A stretch of DNA of 64,000 bases, taken from NCBI GenBank assembly GCA_002197995.1, contig NGZR01000004.1, forward strand, positions 1,922,001 to 1,986,000. The letters run 5' to 3'. Below the pieces are notes generated by a model, which did not search any database, had not been told where the DNA came from, and was given only the letters and a program-made list of their open reading frames with translations. The translations under genes and the position numbers were made by a program. The DNA comes from Gaeumannomyces sp. JS-464 (lineage: Eukaryota; Ascomycota; Sordariomycetes; Magnaporthales; Magnaporthaceae). This document shows, in pieces, positions 11,862 through 23,311 of this stretch (positions are counted from its first letter, which is position 1; every line of letters starts with the position of its first letter).

Positions 11862-14107
11862 GTCATTGAGTTCGACTTTAGCAAGCTTGGTTCGCCTCCC
11901 TCTGTTCCGCTATTCTAGCTTATGATGAAGCTTCGACATACTGACCCGGATGCATCGACGTTCGCAAAACAGATGAGGACCAGGCCCTCAAAGAGCTCAA
12001 GGAGCTGGTCGACGACCTCGAAGGCATTGGCCTGCATACCGAACTCCGAGCCGGCCACGACCAGAGTCTCCTAATATTCGTCAAAGCCCCGAGAGAGCTT
12101 CTTGGACATGCCGTCTACAAGGGCAGGGTGAGGGACTGGCTCTATGGAGTCTCATCCGAACAGCCCCAGGTTGGGGGCAAGCACAAGATCGTTGACGGTG
12201 CCTTCGAGGCCGAAGATCTGCTGTCCATGTACCACCTCGTACATTGGGATAAAAAGCTGGGTGGCGCCGGCGTAACTCCCGGGGCGGGCAAATGGGAAAA
12301 CGTCAAGTCCATCTTCCCGCTGCATAACGAAAAGGTTAACCAGGAGCTGCTGGTGCACCTGAGCAAACGCGTGCTTTTGCGGAACGAAGACCTGGACAAG
12401 ATCCGGAACCTGTTCGGTCCCAAGGTCGCCATGTACTTTGCCTTCCTGCAGACGTACATCGCCTTCCTCTTCTTCCCTGCCATCGCTGGCTTCTTCGCAT
12501 GGGTGTTCTTACCCAAGTACTCGCTGGGCTACGCCCTGGTCATCGAGCTCTGGTGTATCATCTTCCTGGAGTACTGGAAGCTGCAGGAGGTCGACCTCGG
12601 CATTCGGTGGAACGTCAAGGGTGTCGGCGCCCTCAAGGTCAACCGCCCCGGCTTCAAGCCAGACAAGGTCATCAAGGACGAGGACGGCACGGTGCAGCAC
12701 CACTACTCGCGGTGGAAGCAGGTAGTATGGCAGATACCACAGATACCCTTCTTCGTTGGAGCGCTGGTCTGCCTGGGCGGCCTCATCGCCGTCGTCTTCG
12801 CGCTCGAGATCTTAATATCGGAGGCGTACGAAGGCCCATACAAGTATTATCTTGTAAGTGTTTTCCTGTGGGATAAAGCCTAGCAGTAGGCGCAGAGCGA
12901 ATGACTAACCACGAGCACTCCAGGAATACCTGCCGACGGTACTTCTTGCCGTTGCCCTCCCCTACGCGTCCTCATTCCTAGAGGAGGCCACCACCATCCT
13001 CACGGACTGGGAGAACCACAGGACGAATGACACGTACGAGATGTCCAAGACCCAGAAGGTCTTTGTGCTCAATTTCATCGTCAGCTACACACCCATCTTC
13101 CTCACGGCGTTTGTGTACGTGCCGTTTGGGGATGCTATCGTGCCCTACCTCAAGACGTGGATCCACCGTTTCGTGTCGTCAAAGCACATGACCTCATCCT
13201 TCCGATCGGACCCAGACAAGCTCCGCAACGAGGTGATTGCGCTTACGGTGACGGGCCAGATCTCGAGCGCAGGCGAGGAGCTCATCCTGCCGTATCTTCT
13301 GCACAAGCTGCGCAGTTGGTACCGGGAGTGGCGGTCGGCGCGGCTCAACAGGGCCAAGACGATCGATTTCAAGATGCTCATGACCGACGACCCAGCCGAG
13401 AGGGAGTTTCTGCGGAGTGCGCGCAACGAGGCAACGCTCGAGGAGTACAAGGTGCAGGACGACTACCTCGAGATGGTGCTGCAGTTTGGACACTTGGCGC
13501 TGTTTTCCCTGTCTGGCCGCTCGTGCCGATCGGCTTCCTCATCAACAACTGGTTCGAGCTCCGGTCTGACTTCATCAAGATCTGCCACGGTAGCCAGCGG
13601 CCCGCGCCCGTGCGCGCCGACTCGATCGGCCCCTGGATCGCCAGCCTCGAGTTCCTCACGTGGCTGGGGAGCATCTCGACGGCGGCCATCGTGCACATGT
13701 TTGCCGGGCCTACGGTCGGCCTTGGGATCCTGGTGGGCGGCGGCGAGTGGTGGGCGCTGCCGCTGACGGTGTTCGTCAGCGAGCACGTATACCTGCTGGT
13801 ACGCACGACGGTACGGTTGGTACTAGACCGCATCGGGTCGGAGCAGACGCGCAAGCAGCGCCAGGAGCGGTACATTATGCGCAAGCGCGTCCTGGACGAG
13901 CTCGAGGCCAGCAACAACGCGGCGGCTGGGCTCGACGTCAAGGAGCGCGAGCGCCGCAAGTCCATCCTCGTCACGGGTGCCGACGTCTTCTGGACCAAGC
14001 AGGTCGACGACGGCGTCAGCTTCAACGTCGGCCGCGAGCTCATCCACGCGCTCAAGAACGATGACAGTGACTACGCCTCGCTGACCCGGAGGCGGAAGGA
14101 GGATTGA
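11862..14107 (+). CDS. TMEM16/anoctamin-family membrane protein (fungal scramblase, Ist2-related)
   Basis: This is a polytopic membrane protein of the fungal TMEM16 family (Ca2+-activated lipid scramblases or channels; related to yeast Ist2, an ER-plasma membrane tether). Supported exons are <11862-11889, 11973-12853 and 12924-14107, with introns of 83 and 70 bp. The N-terminal domain reads VIEFDFSK/LDEDQALKELKEL then GRVRDWLYGV. Later motifs are FGPKVAMYFAFLQTYIAFLF, EYWKLQEVDLGIRW, QKVFVLNFIVSYTPIFLTAF, LTVTGQISSAGEELILPY and NNWFELRSDFIK. The acidic residues of the last two match the Ca2+-binding helices of the family. DSIGPWIASLEFLTWLGS follows. One base is missing near 13511 (LFSL then WPLVPIGFLINN in the next frame). 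The true start lies upstream and is unresolved; another base may be missing near 11861. Confidence 0.85.
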
Positions 14108-14473
14108 CCGGCTTGCAGGCCGCTCACGATTAGGGAGGTAACTCTGTCAGCGAGATTTCAATTTAAGCGCCCTCGGATTTAGACATCTCCTTCCATTGCA
14201 TTGTAATGACGCTGCCAAGTAGGTATTGTGCAATCGTGGCACAAACTTTATGCTTCGATTCTTGTTTGTCTGCAGGCGGGAGTGTTTCTATGATCAAATT
14301 TAGATTAGGCCGGATTACTTTGTTTTCACTTCCTCCCTAGACGTCAACCCAACAGCATTCCATGACCGGCTTCAACAAATCGAACTAAACGCCAACCCAG
14401 CCACCGAGATAGCCCAATTCATCTGCCTCACCTGCTACATCATCTTTCCCTAAGCCGCTTCAACAATGGCTGG

Positions 14474-15348
14474 ATGGGGTCCCGGCCTCACCGCGGCATC
14501 GAACGCGCCAAAACCCATGTGGTCGCATTTAAAGACCACGCTGGCAACCGGGCGCTCAGCGCGTGGAAAGGCGTGGAAAAATGTGCGCTTCCGAAACTTT
14601 ACAACCACTCCATCTATTTTACCTACCCCGACGTCCGCCCTGGTGCCCCCAACTGTATCGAATCCGCAAGGCGGCTGCATGACATAATCTTGGACCGTGG
14701 AGTCTACAATGAGAACACTGTCGAATTCCGCCTGGATATGTATTTTATCCCAAACGGCACCTGGGACGACTGCATGCGGCAATACCGCGCCGAAAGGGAC
14801 GCGCGGGGCAGCTTCACGGACCAGATCGAGGCCGTTGAGCGCGGCATCGCCCCTTCTGTCCCCGACCCGGACAGGGAAGGGATAAAAATGCCCGGGCTGG
14901 TGCCTCCGTACATACGCGACGGCCGCCCGGACCGCTACCACGCCATCATCTACATCTGCGACTCGGCGGATTGGCAGGGCGGCGAAGAAGGGGTCATGAC
15001 GCGGCTCGAGTTCGAACCGCTCTCCAAGGGGGAGTACGAGGAATTCGAAAAGGACCCGGGTGACCCGCGCGAGCCGGACGAGCTCCCGGAGACCGAGGCC
15101 GTGCTCGAGGCTGTACATGACACAAGCCCGGGCTACGGCAAGCCGACCGCCAATCGGCCCTGGTGCGCCGTAGACTCGATAGGCATGCATTTGTACGGCA
15201 TAGCTGGCAATGAGGACCGTACGGGAGGGGGGGAGTGGTTGCAGGCAAGGAATATGGGGTAGACTTCTTGGTGAAGGGGCAGTGGGAAGAGGTTGGGACG
15301 CCTGATACGGACATCGCACTGCACACCACGGAGCACGTGCACATATGA
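14474..15348 (+). CDS. Hypothetical protein, unrecognised family
   Basis: This frame of about 290 codons directly follows the TMEM16 gene on the same strand. Its interior reads like real protein (NHSIYFTYPDVRPGAPNCIE; VYNENTVEFRLDMYFIPNGT; DRYHAIIYICDSADW). No membrane segment or known motif is seen. The uninterrupted frame ends soon after a G7 run at 15227-15233. One extra G there continues the protein through EYGVDFLVKGQWEEV to a stop at 15348, a convincing longer end. The start is uncertain: the ATG at 14466 has the better context (CAACAATGG) but is in another frame. Either an N-terminal indel exists or translation starts at 14474. The function is unknown. Confidence 0.5.
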
Positions 15349-16311
15349 GGTCCACCTACTCAAAGACTTCATATAGTTACTCTGCGGGAGCAATCGGAGA
15401 CCCTTTGTCGGGTACCCGGCGGCGTCGAGGCAGTGGGTGTCCGCGATCCTGATCAGGACAGAGACGGCTGCGGGCCAGGTGACTTTGGTTGAAGCCTGAC
15501 CCGAAGTCTCTTGCCATCATGGTCCTCGTCGCGTGGCTTTTTTTTTTTTTTTTTTTTTGGGCCGTGGACATTGTGCTATTATTTCCCATTTACTTTGGTA
15601 GAATAAGTGCGGGCCTCAATTATAGGTTGGCCACTGGGACGCATCTGAGATCACGTCGGGTATCTCTGCTATCCGTTGGCGACAGAGCCTGCCTGCCTCG
15701 GTAGTTGGCACTACAAGTGGCTTAATAGTTATATTAGGTTCCACGTTCCACGGTCTGTTGGCAGCCTTGCTTGATGCTGCCTGCTGTGCGGGGTCGTGCG
15801 TTGGCGAGCCCAGTCCAAATGCTGCTCGCAGAAATAGAACTGACCTCCCTTTCCCCTTTCCCTCCAGGCACTGGTCTCTGCCTCGCTCATCCCAAATCAC
15901 ACGCGCAAACCACTATCAGGGGTCTGGCTCACTAGGTAGGCCTAGCTTGCTCTGATGGCATCCAGTCGAGGTGTGACAAAATCATGGTAAATCCTAGGCT
16001 TTCGTATGAGTCTGAGGGCACGTGAAAACCAGCACTAATGAGGCACGCAGCTTCGTCTCGGGCGCCTCCGACCCGGACCCTCTGTCAATAGCACCGAGGA
16101 CCCCGATGCTGCGCTTCGGCCTCGACCCTCATGTGACGGTTTTTCCGGGCACCTTATCGTGAAAAAGCTCTAGATCAAGGAGGAAGGCGGCTCGCAGCCA
16201 ACGACGTACCCATCGGCATCAGCAAAACGGATTCCGATGATACCGGGCTTAAAGGTAGATGGGCAATGTTTCCTGTGCTGGACTGCGGCGAGCCTGGGCG
16301 AGCCCGCCAGA
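15349..16311. other. Intergenic, with T22 run and possible outer part of a WD40 relic
   Basis: It contains a T22 run at 15538-15559. Near 16050 there is a short stretch reading SFVSGASDPD, which resembles the start of a WD repeat and may be the decayed upstream part of the relic that follows. No intact gene is seen. Confidence 0.4.
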
Positions 16312-17280
16312 TAGCTCATATTCAATCCCGATGAGAAGCTGATGTGGGTCAGCACTGGCCAAAGAGAGCGACTATGGAACCTTAAGAGCAAGCAGGAGCT
16401 GTTCCCTTCTTCGCCGCGCGAGGGGAAAGAGCAGCGACACTGGTGTTAGCATCCGATGCAGCCAGATCGCCTTGTCTGCTTTCGTGGTCTCAAGAGCCAT
16501 ACTGTGGACTGGCTATAGGGGGCGAGCTGGATATCGCGCTCCGAGTTCCGAGCAGCCACAGCCGAGTGTCGAGGACTCCGGGCTGTTGCTCTCGCATGAA
16601 AGTGAGCCTTCGGACGGAAGCCAGGAGGTTTACAGAAACTCCTCGCCAAAGCCCGCATAGATTCTGCCGGTGCAGAAAATGTCGTCTGGTCAGCCCCGAT
16701 AAACAACGGATGCCAAAGAATCCTAGCCGTGGCGACTGCCGATGATCCCTGGGCGATGGTGCCTCACGCGGGTGTCAAGTTGCATTTGGTCGACATCATT
16801 CCGTCGCCAGGCGGCATGGGTGGTACCCCTTCCACCCCGTCTGCCTCAAACGCTAGCCCTGATGACCAAAATCAATACCGGCAAGAACTTCCAGCTAGGG
16901 TGGGGCCCAAGTTCAAACTGCTCCTTAGGTCGAAAGGAGGCAACTTGATCTTTCTCGGGCTAGATGGATGGGTGTTCTCATACGACGTCAGCTCGATGGG
17001 GGCAATGTCAGCCACGAGCGGTGTGATGGTGCCGCAGGTCAGGCGATTCCGAGGTCGGACTTGGACCTCGTTGGGCCGCGTCGGCAATTTTTTCTGCCTC
17101 GGGATTGGCTCAACACCGCGACGGCACACATGGTCATAACCTGATTCCAAGGACCCCACGCTGTGTGCAATATTGGATTCAAAAGCGCAGGCTGTTCTGG
17201 ATAATGGCCACCTCTCCCTGCTTTGGGCAGAAGAAGGCCGCATCCACGCCGTTTCCAACCCGCGCCGTTTCATCACCTAA
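16312..17280 (+). pseudogene. Decayed WD40/beta-propeller C-terminus of a NACHT/STAND-like protein
   Basis: Several family-like pieces lie in order on the plus strand but in different frames, with stops between them. A WD-like repeat at 16312-16400 reads LIFNPDEKLMWVSTGQRERL then WNLKSKQEL. At 16650-16760 there is ENVVWSAPINNGCQRILAVA. At 16910-16990 there is KLLLRSKGGNLIFLGLDGWV. At 17079-17114 there is RRQFFLPRDWLN, and at 17170-17280 AQAVLDNGHLSLLWAEEGRI ending at TAA 17280. The order 'hydrophobic strand, DGWV, FFLPRDWL, short tail' is what I know from the end of fungal NACHT-WD40 proteins. No NACHT domain is present upstream. It could instead be a live gene damaged by the assembly indels seen elsewhere, but the stops between 16420 and 16650 argue for decay. 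Confidence 0.4.
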
Positions 17281-18235
17281 AGCTAGCCAAATATTATCCA
17301 GCTCCTATTCCCAGAGTATTTGTATCTGCTGGGAGCTCGGGCCCCAGGCGAAAAAAAAAAAAAAAAAAAACCTTTCTTGTCACTCACACGCTCAGATGAG
17401 GTCAACCGTCGGACTGGGAAATGCCTTCACGGTATTCTGCTCTTCCATGCTGTGTATCTGGAGATCTCTTTGGCTTTGAGGCTTGACCTGGCAGCCTTGA
17501 GGAGTCCCAGCTCGCCGAACGGACAGAGTTGGGCCCCTCCCATCCGAGTTCGTCACCTTCACGAGTTTAGTGGGTATTCTGGGTCCCAGTCACCAGACCT
17601 ACCTAGATAACTACCGTTATTGTTCCTCTCGTATACCAGGTTGGAAGAATCGAAATCTAGAGACTCACGCAAGATCTGCCTGCCCCGCTGTCATCCCAGA
17701 GCCAAATATACGCAGCTTTCCGTCTAGCAGAGGGACGGACGTTTCCAGACCGCTCTCATTCCACCTTGGTTTAGATGACAAGTTGATAGCAATCATCTCG
17801 CGTCTAAAATTTAGATCGCTTGTTACGGCAATAGACCACGGCATGCTAGGGGTTCTTGAAAGCTCCTCAAAGGCGCAGCCGTCACTCTGGGCCGGATCCA
17901 TAGTCATCTTCGAATCTGCATAGACACGAGCGACGGGTAAGGTCCCCAGTGCTTGCTTTTGGCATTCGGAGTTGAGGCTGCAATGATCAGCCGATTTCTG
18001 TTATCAGGACGAATTCTATCACAACCACTTGTGCCCTGGATATCAAACAATGAAAAAAGCAGGACTGGTTATACCTATGGACACCGGCTATCATTATAAT
18101 TAGACCCAGTAAAGAGAATGGGGAAGAAATATCAAGCAGTACAGTGCCGTCGATTTACCACATGGAAGTGAGCAGATATAGGGGAAGTCCTCTTTCGGCG
18201 CAGATCTGCCCACGCACTCGGAGTTTCATTGCCAT
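17281..18235. other. Intergenic, with A20 run
   Basis: An A20-type run lies at about 17350-17370, followed by sequence with no recognisable gene. A minus-strand frame at 17665-17907 has no family signature. It may contain more decayed sequence linked to the relic before it. Confidence 0.4.
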
Positions 18236-20341
18236 CTAGCCACCATTGTCAAGACTCAGCGCGCCAGTAGCCCTGACGAGGTCGGACAGCTCGCAGACCA
18301 CCTCGCGGTACACCGAGTCCTGCAGCCGGGGCTTGGCGATTGAGTGCAGCCGGCGGCCGGTGTTGCTCCTGGCCTCGAACTCGCACTCGAGGCACTTGAG
18401 GACCAACCTGTCGTACCTGGGGCCGAGCCGGCTCGCCGAGCGGTAGGCCAGCCGCCGGACCTCGACGAGGTCGTTTTCGTGCACCCGGGTCCAGCGGTCG
18501 ATCTGCAGGAGGATCACGGCGAGGCTGAAGAGCGGCAGGCTCTTGACTCCGTGCTCGAGCATGGCGGTCGACAGGACATCGCAGGAGCTGCCGCCGCCGC
18601 CGCAGTCCTCGTCATCGTCATCGCTGCCGTCCTCGCGATTCATGAGGGTTATCGCCCTGGACGGCGTTCCGTTGTTCATCTCATTGATTTCTGCATTCCC
18701 CTCGACCCCATCCATGTCCACAGGCTCCTCTTGTCTTGGTGTTGGCAGTCGCGGGTGCCCGGGGTGATATTGGCGCGGAGGTGCAGCGTTCTCAAACCCT
18801 TCTTTATGTTGGCGCGATCCTGGACGATGAAGAGGTTCCTGGTGTTCCAGATCTCAGGCATCCAAGGGGTATTGAGAAACTTCAGAAATGCCGAGGAAAC
18901 GCTGTGAGCCAGCCGGAGCTGGTCGACGGGGGTGAATCTGGTCGTCAGATCATAGTTCAAGATCGAGTCGAGTGGCATGAAGTTCCACGGCCGGCTCTGA
19001 AGCTGGGGGTGCTTTGTGTTCTCCTCCGTGCTAAAGAAAGTGTGCCGGAAGTCGTCCATCGAGTCGATGAACCCGATGCAGCCAGACTCTCCAGTCCGCC
19101 TCTCCCGGGCTTTCCCCTTCTTCTGGGTTTGGTGGCCGCGGCGCAGATCCGCGCACAGAGCGACCGACTTTCCGAGATCCACCAAGTGGTCGTTTTTCTG
19201 CTGAGCCGAGCTCGCGTCTGGAGTTGCGTCTGCACTGCACGGGGTGAAAGGGGCCTGTGGACTAAGATCGTCGGCGAAGCGGACTTTGAGCCTGGTTGTC
19301 GCTCTCACTTCCGTGCTCTCGGGCGTGAAGATGCCACTGTCGACCCATTCCTTTCGAGACATCACTTGGAGGCATAGCCTGCTCTCGGCCAGCAGGCTGC
19401 TGCAAAAGTCAGCTCGTCACCCCACACCCAGGGCTCACTCTAAGGATATCCCCACCACTGCCAGTAGGGAGGGCAGCATGGCCAGTCACTTACTCATCAC
19501 ATCGACACAGCAGCATAACCGTACTGGTGACATCATCTCTTTCCTTCGAGGCATCGATGAAGAGCCTAGCACAGTGTCGTGTCGGCGTCTTGGCCGCCGC
19601 GTACGCTGTGGCGAGCGCATGGTGCATGCTCCGGCTTGCGCTGCGGATTTGAAAACGAGTCGAACTCTTGGTGTAGTCGCGCTGGCTGCAGCTCGCCGCC
19701 CCGAGCCGTCTGCAGGCGAGAACTAGATGCGCACGGCTGGCTGAGCTCGAGTCTTTCTTTGCGGAGTCGCCCCAAGTCGCTATTCGAGGCGCGGAGGCTG
19801 GCGAGCAGCTCCTTGCACTTTGCTTCGCTAAAGGCGTACTTCAAGCCGGCTTTGATCCGATCTTTCCTTTCCTGTCGTGACTGTCAGAAAAAAAAAGAGC
19901 AAAACGACTATCTTGACGAGTGGGCGATCTTACCGGTTCCATGTCAAGATAGGGGCTCTCATAGCCATCAAGCTGCTGCTCAAGACAATCGATGTCTGCA
20001 GAGATTTGCTCAAAGGCAGCCCGGCACGCCTCGTAGCTGTCGGCAAGGCATGCTACCAGTCTCTCTCGAGCCTCAATCTGGCGGCCAGTGTCCCGTCGCG
20101 GCAGCCAAGAATGGCTTCAATATCCTCCTCGACGCCATCGCGGTCCCCCAGGGCCAGTTGGAGCACCAGTCGGGTCTGGTTTCTGAAAGATGCCTTTTCA
20201 ACGTCAAAGTTGCAGATCCGCCTGACCTCGCCCGAGTACTTCTGAAATGACCTAAACTTCCTCTTTGCCGCCCGGACGCCCGTGTAGGCGCTCTCCGATG
20301 AGAGGGGCCAGCCCCAGGGCTCCTAGGGCCAGCTCCGCCAT
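18236..20341 (-). CDS. DUF7580-domain helical protein (fungal)
   Basis: Exons are 20341-19934, 19871-19494 and 19399-18236, with introns of 62 and 94 bp. The product is about 650 residues. The N-terminus reads MAELALGALGLAPLI, then AYTGVRAAKRKFRSFQKYSG and VRRICNFDVEKASFRNQTRL, a helical bundle typical of DUF7580 proteins. The middle has KYAFSEAKCKELLASLRASN and SASRSMHHALATAYAAAKT. The C-terminal domain has GCIGFIDSMDDFRHTFFST, PLDSILNYDLTTRFTPVDQL and FLKFLNTPWMP, and ends in a helical LFSLAVILLQIDRW..LAYRSASRLG part. Three single-base breaks must be bridged: C2 at 20295-20296, C4 at 19699-19702 and G4 at 18761-18764. The family is expanded in filamentous fungi and often lies near recognition genes; its biochemical role is unknown. 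Intron 2 ends in GCAGCAG, so two acceptors 3 bp apart are possible. Confidence 0.7.
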
Positions 20342-20801
20342 TGATAAGAAATCTGTTGTGAGCTTGGGTGTGGTCTGTCTTGGGCAGCGCTTAGGACCAG
20401 AAATGCCACCAGATGGTGGAATTGACGGCGGTCTGTCCAAACAAGAAGAAAATGGCCGAGTGCAAAGCGCCATTCGGGGGTGGCGGTGTTCGCCAAGCCC
20501 CCAAAGGCCTGCAGCAGCTCTGGCACATGTGCTTCTACGCAATTGGCTGCCCACGCGCCGTGGCACCTGCAACAAAAGCCCGAGATCCTTCGCTGGAAAG
20601 CCTACAGCCTTACCGATCTTTCCAACGTCCAGTTCTATGCCCGACAAGCGAGTCAGAGCTAACTTGACGGCATGGTCTCTATTGAGCTCCCTGGAGACGA
20701 TGCAGCGATAGCCACTCATATAGATAGAACAGTTTATATTGTACCGAAGTATATGCGTGGCTGTCCCGTTTCTACACCGGGGGGGCCTTTGTTTTGCTAA
20801 C
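20342..20801. other. Intergenic, 460 bp, promoter of the DUF7580 gene
   Basis: This is the space between two minus-strand genes. It holds the 3' end of the zinc-finger gene and the promoter of the DUF7580 gene. No other feature was recognised. Confidence 0.5.
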
Positions 20802-23019
20802 CTAGATCTCAAAATTTTCGACCGGGGGAACAAAGTCTTTGAGTGTCATGGGGTGTCAGCTGTGTCGACTTGGAACTTTGTCTTCGTGACGGATAAGTGT
20901 GATGAACTGACCTGGCGCTGGCACTGCATCGTTGGGGAACAGCAGAAGCCACACCTCTTCCCAGGTATCTGTTCTCAAAATACTCCCCTCGCCCCACCTC
21001 AAAACAGCGTCAACGTCCCAGGAGATGCCGTCCTCCGGGTCTCGGTACGCTGACGGTAGCACTATACAGGTTTGTCGCAGATGCTCACCAAATTCGTTGG
21101 TGGTTTGGAATACGCGTTGGCAGCGACCACACCTTACTATGCTCTTATCACGGTTGTGGGACAACCTGATGTGACGTCTGGCGCAACTGTCAATACGGTA
21201 TTCTGGTTGCAATGCCCGCTAGGATGTTTCGGAGGCAGTAACAGAGGGGACATACTTCAGCTTGGTTATATCTGCATATCCCCGCAAGGCGCAGTTGGCA
21301 TACTCTCTGACATTGAATCGTCGTGGGTTCCGTTTCCTATAGGGGCACGACATCAGGGCTGGCATCGCATGCTCCCGAGTGCGTTCAGGGTTTCGCTCCG
21401 GTTCGTGCCCATCTTCCGACCAGGGGCCAGAGTCGGAGCCGATTATAGACGGGCCGCAGGCCAGTGCCAGTTCTTCGAGATGGTACCGGAGATGATCGGT
21501 GATTGCAGTCATTCCATCCTTCATTTGCTCGCCACACAGCGGACAAGGCGCACTGGTCCACTCGTGATAATGCTCCGAACCGAGGTGAGAAATCCAGGAA
21601 TCGCGACTGTCAAAGACCTCTGATTGCTCACACGAAACGTCGAGGCAGATGTAAGGCTGGAGGTCTGACAGGAGATGTTGCCTGGCCAAATTAAGGCCGA
21701 AGTCAGTAATTTTCCTGATCATCGTTAGAATCCGGCAGCAGCAGATCATTTTCTCACTTCCACAGGACATCATTGACGGCAACAACTTGCTTCCCACAAA
21801 CAAAACACTCAAAAGGCTCCCCTTCTCGAGCCTCGTCCGAGATTGAGGGAATCCGACTCATCTTCTCGTTACCCTGCCCGTAAGACATGACCGTCTTGGC
21901 ATATTTCGCGACGACGTGGTCCAAGGATTGCGGGCCAAGCGAGGATCCAACGCCCGAATCTTTCCATTTCTTCGATGGCGCCGCTATGACATTGACAGGA
22001 GCTGCTTCCGCCGTCGCTTCTGCAGCAGGTTGAGCGTCGGCCCCGTCCCGCTTGTTTTTACACCGAAGATACCGCGACAGGTTTGCTTGCCCCAGGCGTG
22101 CAACCAGGCTCTCTCGCGCATGCGGAAACCGCTGAGATATGCGGTCGCGATAAACCTGATCCGCCCTCCACTCGGCGTCGACGGCGCTTTTCGCCTGATC
22201 ACCACCAGTCGGCGTGACGCCGATGGGCTTCATCGTGATATCCCTCGGTTTTGGATCCGGAGGAGGGTTCCTGTAAAGTGAACCCATGTCCATGAGGCAT
22301 CCTGCGTGTGCGGCGAGGTTTTTGGACACTTCCGAGGCATCTTTCCAGCCAGGGATGTCGGTGGAAACGCTAGAACCATCGTCGCTTGATTCGAATCCGT
22401 GGTCGTACGCCTCGCTACGCGCCATCTTATCACCAGCCTCGCGCAATTCTGCCGCAGAGTGCAGAAGCGAGTCTGTGTCAGGGAGCGAGGCAAGGCCTTT
22501 TGACAAACGCGCAGTTAGTTCAGACACGATCAAGCCCTCAGACGTGCAAAGTCACCCACCCTTTGTAAGCTGCTGTGCGATTCTTCTGATCGATTTCGAA
22601 GTAAGTCTTCGGACAGTCGAGCTCAGGGCCAGGACGGGATCCAGCCCTCCCTCTGAGACCTTGTAGGCGTCGTCCCAGAGCATCAGGGTCTCGTAGCTGC
22701 CCCGGATGCTGTTGGAGATCTCGCTGGGTAGGGCGCCACGACGCAGGATGAGCCTAACTAGATCCCCGAAGAATTCACAGCTCTGGCGGGCAAGTCGTGC
22801 AACGCTCAAGGGCTCTACGCCTTCGGCTTCTATGGGGTCTTTTGCCTGGTCGAATGCACCCGATGTCAGCTGCCAGTCGCGGATGCGAAAGAGGGAGTCG
22901 TAGACTGCCACCGCCGCCTGTTCGTTGTTCCATCGCGACAAAGCACAAGCATCGAGCCGTGTGATTTTCAGGGGTTGACTATCCTTGTGCGCTGGCTGCT
23001 GCACGGAGCTCTCGCCCAT
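20802..23019 (-). CDS. AcuF-type C2H2 zinc-finger protein with helical N-terminus
   Basis: Five exons (23019-22560, 22496-21758, 21681-21256, 21177-20912, 20836-20802) with introns of 63, 76, 78 and 75 bp give 641 residues with no frameshift. The N-terminal 240 residues are helical (LFRIRDWQLTSGAFDQAKDP, LSVARLARQSCEFFGDLV). A low-complexity linker follows, then a run of degenerate C2H2-like fingers: FECFVCGK..QHLLSDLQPY, ICLDVSCEQ..WISHLGSEHYHEW, CPLCGEQ..DHLRYHLEELAL, SCPYRKRNPRRFNVREY and RCGRCQRVF..FGEHLRQTC. It ends near DFVPPVENFEI. This architecture is a common fungal family whose finger domain is called 'AcuF-like C2H2'. It is probably nuclear or cytoplasmic; DNA or protein binding is not established. 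Every intron junction restores family sequence, so the model is strong. Confidence 0.85.
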
Positions 23020-23311
23020 CCTGTCGATGTCACCTCATGCATGTGGTTGCGGTCCACTGCTCAGAAAAGGATGAGCCAGAACAGCGAGCGGACACGATTA
23101 TGGGCTGTGCAGACGAAGGCTGAGAGCCCAGAGACACGTTATCCACAGCCTGCATGGCGGCCAAGAGGCCGAATCAAACTAAACCAGTAGCTGCGCCACA
23201 TTGGTCTCAAGAGCTGGGGAGACGAGCTGACGAAGGAGGGGTAGGTTCAGCTGACCAGTAGGTACCTCGCAAGGTAGATCTCGACGCTCGCAGCACAGCC
23301 CAAAGCAAACC
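23020..23311. promoter_or_regulatory. Shared divergent promoter region, 292 bp
   Basis: This short segment separates the ATG of the zinc-finger gene (-) from that of the MavL-like gene (+). It must contain both core promoters. I see no clear TATA box on either side. Confidence 0.45.

Noticed and set aside
13500..13515. Programmed ribosomal frameshift in the TMEM16 gene
   Set aside because: No slippery heptamer or downstream structure is evident, and similar breaks occur in a dozen unrelated genes.
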